Shown here piece by piece: positions 59,167 to 64,000 of a stretch of DNA of 64,000 bases. The stretch lies in NCBI RefSeq assembly GCF_026341035.1, contig NZ_JAPEOQ010000001.1, positions 3,720,001 to 3,784,000 of the forward strand. Direction: 5' to 3'. The translations under genes were made by a program, and so were the position numbers. The first letter of the stretch is position 1; every line of letters begins with the position of its first letter. This DNA comes from Streptomyces sp. NBC_01016. GTDB taxonomy: Bacteria > Actinomycetota > Actinomycetes > Streptomycetales > Streptomycetaceae. The notes below the pieces were generated by a model. The model did no database searches. It saw nothing but the letters and a program-made list of their open reading frames with translations, and had not been told where the DNA came from.

Positions 59167-61044
59167 ATGCCCCGCCGCCCCCGCCCCCACCGCAGACGCC
59201 GTCGTCTGTTCCTCGCCGCCGCCACGGCCGCCGCGTTGGCCGGAACGGGGCTGACGCTCCTGCCCGGCGACGACGCGTCCGCCGCCACCGCCCGGCAGGC
59301 CGAGAAGCTGGACCGCGGACTGGTCAGCGTGCACACCGACGCCGGCAACCTGGTCAGCTGGCGGTGGCTCGGCACCGACCCGGACGACGTGGCGTTCAAC
59401 GTCTACCGCGCCGGTACGAAGGTCAACTCCGCCCCGATCACCGGCTCCACGAACTTCTTCCACGACGGCGCGCCCAGCTCCGCCGACTACACGGTCCGCT
59501 CCGTCGTGAACGGCACGGAACAGCCCGATTCGGCGCACGCGATCCAGCTCCGCAGCGGCTACACGGACGTACCGATCACACCACCGGCAGGGGGCACGAC
59601 CCCCGACGGCGTCGCCTACACCTACGAGGCCAACGACGCCTCCGTCGGTGACCTTGACGGCGACGGCGTCCTCGAGTTCATCCTCAAGTGGCAGCCCACC
59701 AACGCCAAGGACAACTCCCAGTCCGGCTACACGGGCAACACCGTCGTCGACGCGGTGAAGCTCGACGGCACGCGGCTGTGGCGCGTCGACCTCGGCAAGA
59801 ACATCCGTTCCGGCGCGCACTACACCCAGTTCCAGGTGTACGACTACGACGGCGACGGCAAGGCCGAGGTCGCCATGAAGACGTCGGACGGGACGAAGGA
59901 CGGCAAGGGCACGGTGATAGGAAGCTCGTCGGCCGACCACCGCAACTCCAGCGGTTACGTGCTCTCCGGGCCCGAGTACCTGACCATGTTCAACGGGCAG
60001 ACCGGCGCCGCCATGGGCTCCGTCGACTACGTTCCCGCGCGCGGCACGGTGTCGTCGTGGGGCGACTCGTACGGGAACAGGGTGGACCGCTTCCTGGCCG
60101 GGACCGCCTACCTCGACGGCACCCGGCCCTCCCTCATCATGGCGCGCGGGTACTACACGCGGAGCGTCATCGCGGCGTGGGACTGGCGCGACGGAAGGTT
60201 CACGCGCCGCTGGACCTTCGACACCAACGCCTCCACCAACTCCGGTAAGGGGTACGACGGTCAGGGCAATCACCAGCTGTCCGTCGCGGACGTCGACGGC
60301 GACGGCAAGGACGAGATCGTCTACGGCGCGATGGCCGTCGACGACAACGGCTCCGGGCTGTGGACGACGAAGAACGGGCACGGAGACGCCATGCACGTCG
60401 GCGACCTCGACCCGTCGCGGTCCGGACTCGAAGAGTTCAAGGTCGACGAGGACAGCTCCAAGCCGTCGTCCTGGATGGCCGACGCGAAGACCGGCAGTGT
60501 CATCTGGAAGACGGGCACCAATGGTGACAACGGCCGTGGTGTCTCCGCCGACATCTGGTCCGGCAGTGCGGGCGCCGAGTCCTGGTCCTCGGCGGAGTCG
60601 GGCGTCCGTGACCCCAAGGGCACGGTCGTGAACTCGCACAAGCCGTCGTCCACCAACTTCCTGTCCTGGTGGGACGGTGACACCACCCGCGAACTCCTCG
60701 ACGGCACCCACATCGACAAGTACGGCACGTCCGCCGACACCCGCCTCCTGACGGGCTCCGGCGTCCACTCCAACAACGGCACGAAGTCCACCCCGGCGCT
60801 CTCCGGTGACATCCTCGGCGACTGGCGCGAGGAGGTCGTCTGGCCGACCACGAACAACACGGCGCTGCGGATCTACTCGACGCCGGTCCAGACGTCGACC
60901 CGCATCACGACGCTCCTCCAGGACACGCAGTACCGCACGGCCCTGGCCTGGCAGAACACCGCGTACAACCAGCCGCCGCACCCGAGCTTCTTCATCGGCG
61001 ACGGCATGGCGAAGGCGCCGCGACCGACGATCACGACGCCGTAA
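59167..61044 (+). CDS. secreted rhamnogalacturonan lyase, PL11 family
   Basis: A 625-residue exported lyase that cleaves the rhamnogalacturonan I backbone of pectin. Signal peptide: a very basic MPRRPRPHRRRRRLFL then AAATAAALAGTGLTLL, cut near ASAATA. It shows the FnIII-like start LVSVHTDAGNLVSWRWLGTD and the eight-bladed propeller with calcium loops GDLDGDGVLEF, YDYDGDGKAEVAMKT and ADVDGDGKDEIVYGA, closing SGDILGDWREEVVWPT. No carbohydrate-binding module is attached. CACCGAGGAGACCCCCG precedes the ATG. It ends at a strong two-way terminator. Confidence 0.93.
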   Translation: MPRRPRPHRRRRRLFLAAATAAALAGTGLTLLPGDDASAATARQAEKLDRGLVSVHTDAGNLVSWRWLGTDPDDVAFNVYRAGTKVNSAPITGSTNFFHDGAPSSADYTVRSVVNGTEQPDSAHAIQLRSGYTDVPITPPAGGTTPDGVAYTYEANDASVGDLDGDGVLEFILKWQPTNAKDNSQSGYTGNTVVDAVKLDGTRLWRVDLGKNIRSGAHYTQFQVYDYDGDGKAEVAMKTSDGTKDGKGTVIGSSSADHRNSSGYVLSGPEYLTMFNGQTGAAMGSVDYVPARGTVSSWGDSYGNRVDRFLAGTAYLDGTRPSLIMARGYYTRSVIAAWDWRDGRFTRRWTFDTNASTNSGKGYDGQGNHQLSVADVDGDGKDEIVYGAMAVDDNGSGLWTTKNGHGDAMHVGDLDPSRSGLEEFKVDEDSSKPSSWMADAKTGSVIWKTGTNGDNGRGVSADIWSGSAGAESWSSAESGVRDPKGTVVNSHKPSSTNFLSWWDGDTTRELLDGTHIDKYGTSADTRLLTGSGVHSNNGTKSTPALSGDILGDWREEVVWPTTNNTALRIYSTPVQTSTRITTLLQDTQYRTALAWQNTAYNQPPHPSFFIGDGMAKAPRPTITTP

Positions 61045-61062
61045 CCGGCTTGCACCGACCAC

Positions 61063-61096
61063 GGCGCCCCACGACCCGTCCGGGCCGTGGGGCGCC
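61063..61096. terminator. bidirectional terminator between PL11 and YrdB-like genes
   Basis: GGCGCCCCACG (61063-61073) pairs perfectly with CGTGGGGCGCC (61086-61096); after an A/C mismatch, CCCG-TC-CGGG continues the stem. The total is 15 bp with a 2-nt loop. It lies between convergent stops at 61044 and 61105. Confidence 0.85.
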
Positions 61097-61104
61097 ACGC
61101 TCTC

Positions 61105-61495
61105 TCAGTGCCGGAACAGCCAGACCACCCGGTCCCACGACAGGGCGTGGAAGACGACGAGCACACCCACCAGCGTCGTGGCGACGGCATGCGAGCCGGC
61201 CGCGTACAACGCCGCCGCGCCCCCGAAGAAGACGCCCAGCTCCAGCAGGAACCGCAGCGGTCCCGGGCGTCGCGATCACCGTGTCGCCCGACCGCGACTC
61301 GTCACCCGGCGTGGCGAACACCCCCCACAGCACGGCCACCGCCAACGGCACCGCCACCACCAGGACGTAGCGCAGCGCGCCGTTCGCGGTGGCCCACGCC
61401 CACACGCCGAAACACACGAGAGCCGTCAGCTCCAGCGCGAACCGCACGCCGAGAACCAATGGGTGAAAGCCGAATCCGTACGCGGACGACGACAT
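61105..61495 (-). pseudogene. YrdB family (DUF2568) membrane protein gene, frameshifted
   Basis: Two reading frames together give a complete DUF2568 protein. Frame one from ATG 61495 (GGGGAGGGG upstream) encodes VLGVRFALELTALVCFGVWA, NGALRYVLVVAVPLAVAVLW and GVFATPGDESRSGDTVIA. The continuation, shifted by one base, encodes PLRFLLELGVFFGGAAALYA, GSHAVATTLVGVLVVFHALS and WDRVVWLFRH before the stop at 61105-61107. Removing one base in the CCCGGG run at 61262-61267 restores a 129-residue protein of normal family length. It is a real mutation or a sequencing error; without the fix, the first frame runs on into unrelated sequence. Confidence 0.82.
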
Positions 61496-61556
61496 GACTG
61501 AGTTCCCCTCCCCAGTACCCCTCCGCGGGCGAACGCCGCGCGGCGGGGTCAGTGTG

Positions 61557-63875
61557 TCAGTTCCGGTGTCCCCGCCGTGCCTCCGACGTGTCGCCGTAGA
61601 TGACACCGCGCCCGTTCGTCGACACGTACACGCGGCCGTACACCCGCGGGTCGCCCGTGATTGCCGCGCCCGTCCAACCCCACTGGTGGGCAGCGTCGTT
61701 GACGCGGGTCCACGAGGCCCCCGCGTCGGTCGAGCGGAAGATGCCGCGTACGCCGTCGATCTTCGCGCTCGCGTACAGCGTCTGGTACGTCGCGCCCGGT
61801 GCCGCCTTGCCGAAGCCGATGGTGTCCGCCTCCTCGACGCCCGACACCTTGGTGAACGTGGCGCCGCCGTCCTTCGAGTGCCACAGGCCGTACGCGCCCT
61901 GCGTCGAGCCGCCGGCGAGCCAGATGTCACCCTTGGCGCCCGGCACCGCCTTGAAGCGGGCAGGCCCGTCCGCGGGGAGGCCGGTCGACGCCTTCGCCGT
62001 GAAGGTCGCTCCGCCGTCCGAACTGGCGTAGAACGTACCCGACTTGAAGGCGTAGAAGGTTGACGGGTCCGTGCGGTCCGACTCGACCGTCGCGCCCGCG
62101 GGGACCCCGCTCGACGCCGTCCACGACGAACCCGTTCCCGTCTGCACGCCCGCGCCGTCCGGGCTCCACACATACCGGGACCCGTCCGCGGACACCGCCA
62201 CCGTGCCGCCGCCCGTGACACCCGACGGATCGGCGCCCGCCGCGTACCAGTTGGCGCCGTTGTCGTTCGAGAGTGCGACGTGTGCGCCCGAGTCGACGTT
62301 GCCGGCGCGCACCACCACGTCCGGTTTGGACTCGGCGAAGTCCAGGCTCGTCGACGACGTGAAGTTGGGGGAGGTGAACATCATCGACGGGACCTTCGTC
62401 AGGTCCGTGTGCCGGAAGCCGCCGATGTCGCCGAGGGCGCTCAGGAGGGGGGCGCCGGAGGGTGGGGATGCGATGTCGTTGACCGCTGTTTCTTCAAGTC
62501 CCTTGACCATGGGGGTGATTGAGAACTTGCCGCCCGTGTCCCATTTCCCGAGGTCCTCGGTTCCGTAGATCGTCGCGCCCGTCCCGTACATCATCCGGTC
62601 CGAGTCGAACGGGTCGATCTCCAGCGCCTCCGTCATCCAGCCCAGCTTCGGCGACTGCTCGGGCGGGGTGGGGTTCGCGCCCCAGGACAGCCATGGCACG
62701 GACGACACGTCCATGGTGTACCGGTTCTCCCGGGTGGGGTACGAGGAGTAGTCCCACGCCTTCGTCCATGTGCCGCCGCTGTCCGTGGAGCGGAAGATCA
62801 GTGTGTCGGGCCACCAGGAGCTGTAGCCGGACACCATGACCGTGCCGGGGTGCTGCCGGTCGAGCGTCAGGCCGCTGTAGCCGTAGTACGTGTCCGCGTC
62901 GGCCGCCGGGCTGATGTTCTTCCACTCGCCGGTCTTCGTCGCGTACCGCCACACCTGGCCCTTACCGCCGTCGTACGGGCCGCCGGTGTCGCTGTACGCC
63001 ACGTACAGGTAGCCGTTCTCGGCGTCGAGGACGCTCTTGTGCGGGAGGTAGCCGGTGGGCTGGCCGGCCACCCGCTCCCAGGTCGCGCCCGCGTCCGTCG
63101 ACCGGTAGACCGAATTCTCCTTGTCGGCGACCCCGGCGTAGAGCGTCTTCGTACGGCCGGTCCCGGTGCTCGTCGACTCGTCGAACGTCACCCACGCCAC
63201 GCCCTGGTTGTCGGACGAGTAGCCGGAGGTGTCGGACGGGTCCGCCGCGTAGTTGCCGGGGTTCGGGAAGGCCGTGACCTGCGACCACGTCGCGCCCGCG
63301 TCCGTCGAGCGCCACAGGCCCTTGCCGCTGGGCGCGCCCAGGTAGAGCACCTTGTTGTCGTGCGGGTCGATCGCGAGGCGCTCACCCATGCCGCGGCCCG
63401 GCATGTTGCCGCCGAGCTTGAAGGGGAGGTCGGCCTTCTTCCACGTCGCGCCCCGGTCCGCGGAGCGCAGGATCGCGCCGTTCCCGGGGTCCCAGTCGTT
63501 CGTGTACGTGCCGACGGCCGCGTACACCTTGTCCGGGTCGACGGAGTCGGTGGCGAGCGAGGCCACGCCTGTGTGACCCCAGTCGTCCCAGCCGACCGAA
63601 TCGAGCAGCGGAGTCCAGGACTTGGTGCCTTGCTCCCAGCGGTAGGCGCCGCCGATGTCGGTGCGGGCGTAGGCGAGGTTCTTCTCGCTGCGGTTGAAGA
63701 CGATGCCGGGGACGAAGCCGCCGCCGTCGATCCGGGCGTTCTTCCAGGTGTAGGTGTCGGCGGCGACTCGCGTCCGCTCGGGCGGATCCGCCTGCGCCGC
63801 CTGAGAGTGTGTCAACAGGCTTGCGGTCAGGGCGAGTACGGCTGCCGTGAGCAGCCGGGTGCGTGGTCTTCGCAT
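61557..63875 (-). CDS. secreted GH74 xyloglucanase (endo-glucanase)
   Basis: A 772-residue exported glycoside hydrolase with two seven-bladed propellers. Signal: MRRPRTRLLTAAVLALTASL, cut near QAAQADPP. The GH74 catalytic acids fit Asp73 in YARTDIGGAYRW and a second Asp in LSALGDIGGFRHTD (about 500); BNR-type repeats such as RSTDAGATWSQV recur. It cuts xyloglucan, a plant cell-wall polymer. Unlike many streptomycete GH74 enzymes it has no C-terminal cellulose-binding domain. ATG 63875 starts the signal peptide; 125 bases of upstream sequence remain in the window, without a clear operator. Confidence 0.92.
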   Translation of the reverse strand: MRRPRTRLLTAAVLALTASLLTHSQAAQADPPERTRVAADTYTWKNARIDGGGFVPGIVFNRSEKNLAYARTDIGGAYRWEQGTKSWTPLLDSVGWDDWGHTGVASLATDSVDPDKVYAAVGTYTNDWDPGNGAILRSADRGATWKKADLPFKLGGNMPGRGMGERLAIDPHDNKVLYLGAPSGKGLWRSTDAGATWSQVTAFPNPGNYAADPSDTSGYSSDNQGVAWVTFDESTSTGTGRTKTLYAGVADKENSVYRSTDAGATWERVAGQPTGYLPHKSVLDAENGYLYVAYSDTGGPYDGGKGQVWRYATKTGEWKNISPAADADTYYGYSGLTLDRQHPGTVMVSGYSSWWPDTLIFRSTDSGGTWTKAWDYSSYPTRENRYTMDVSSVPWLSWGANPTPPEQSPKLGWMTEALEIDPFDSDRMMYGTGATIYGTEDLGKWDTGGKFSITPMVKGLEETAVNDIASPPSGAPLLSALGDIGGFRHTDLTKVPSMMFTSPNFTSSTSLDFAESKPDVVVRAGNVDSGAHVALSNDNGANWYAAGADPSGVTGGGTVAVSADGSRYVWSPDGAGVQTGTGSSWTASSGVPAGATVESDRTDPSTFYAFKSGTFYASSDGGATFTAKASTGLPADGPARFKAVPGAKGDIWLAGGSTQGAYGLWHSKDGGATFTKVSGVEEADTIGFGKAAPGATYQTLYASAKIDGVRGIFRSTDAGASWTRVNDAAHQWGWTGAAITGDPRVYGRVYVSTNGRGVIYGDTSEARRGHRN

Positions 63876-64000
63876 AGGGGGATCCCAGGGGTGGGTCGTC
63901 GGAAACAGGGGTGCGGGCCGGGCGGCCCTCGGGGAGGAGGAAGCCACCCGGCCCGGTGGTGACACGGAGCCGCCTTCAGCGGGTCGCTATTCGAGCAACT

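Overview
The window is a chromosomal stretch of a Streptomyces or very close actinomycete. This rests on very high GC, GTG starts, strong third-position GC bias, a gas-vesicle cluster in the gvpOAFGYZJLSK order, a narGHJI operon, a SigB/SigF-type sigma factor, an ANTAR regulator and secreted plant-polysaccharide enzymes. I see no rRNA, tRNA, CRISPR array, prophage or intact insertion sequence. Both window edges cut features: an ATP-binding regulator on the left, and the upstream region of a GH74 gene on the right.

Layout. (1) 1-9.7 kb: a serine-kinase-like ATPase, a methyltransferase, and a tightly packed operon of D-aminopeptidase, M20 peptidase, S9 peptidase and S66 LD-carboxypeptidase; then a secreted S15/CocE-type hydrolase, a LapA-like membrane protein and an acetyltransferase. 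(2) 9.7-16.4 kb: a DUF6204 protein, a DUF5107 protein, two Tat-exported amidohydrolases, a GntR/FCD regulator and a VOC protein. A GGTATACA box occurs upstream of the peptidase operon, upstream of an amidohydrolase and at the 3' end of the gntR gene, suggesting one regulon for peptide catabolism. (3) 16.4-20.1 kb: holin-like protein, type II NADH dehydrogenase and transketolase, overlapping head to tail. (4) 20.1-26.2 kb: a repeat array, a LigD-polymerase gene fragment, then the complete gas-vesicle cluster. (5) 26.2-36 kb: methyltransferase, PAP2/diacylglycerol kinase fusion, ABC-F ATPase, then a stress-like block (baeRF2, DJ-1/PfpI, CBS protein, sigma factor, PAS/GAF protein, GAF-ANTAR protein) with candidate SigB-type promoters. 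(6) 36-47.2 kb: a PLP-fold protein without a visible catalytic lysine paired with a metallo-beta-lactamase-fold hydrolase, a DedA/VTT protein, another MBL hydrolase, a degenerate resolvase-like protein, a holin-phosphodiesterase fusion, an APC permease, a DUF6345 protein with a caspase-like His/Cys pair, and OsmC. Two related MITE-like elements bracket this block. (7) 47.2-58.4 kb: a stand-alone dnaK, an Scr1/DUF5753 regulator, the narGHJI operon, a small membrane protein, an MmyB-type regulator and a pterin dehydratase. (8) 58.5-64 kb: a membrane protein, a PL11 rhamnogalacturonan lyase, a frameshifted YrdB/DUF2568 gene and a GH74 xyloglucanase.

A recurrent GC-rich intergenic palindrome family (six loci) and several independent 15-bp tandem repeats are the main non-coding structures. 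The repeat family twice supplies the stop codon of the preceding gene. Starts were set from ribosome-binding sites, signal peptides and overlaps. Functional calls come from motifs read by eye; no database search was run.
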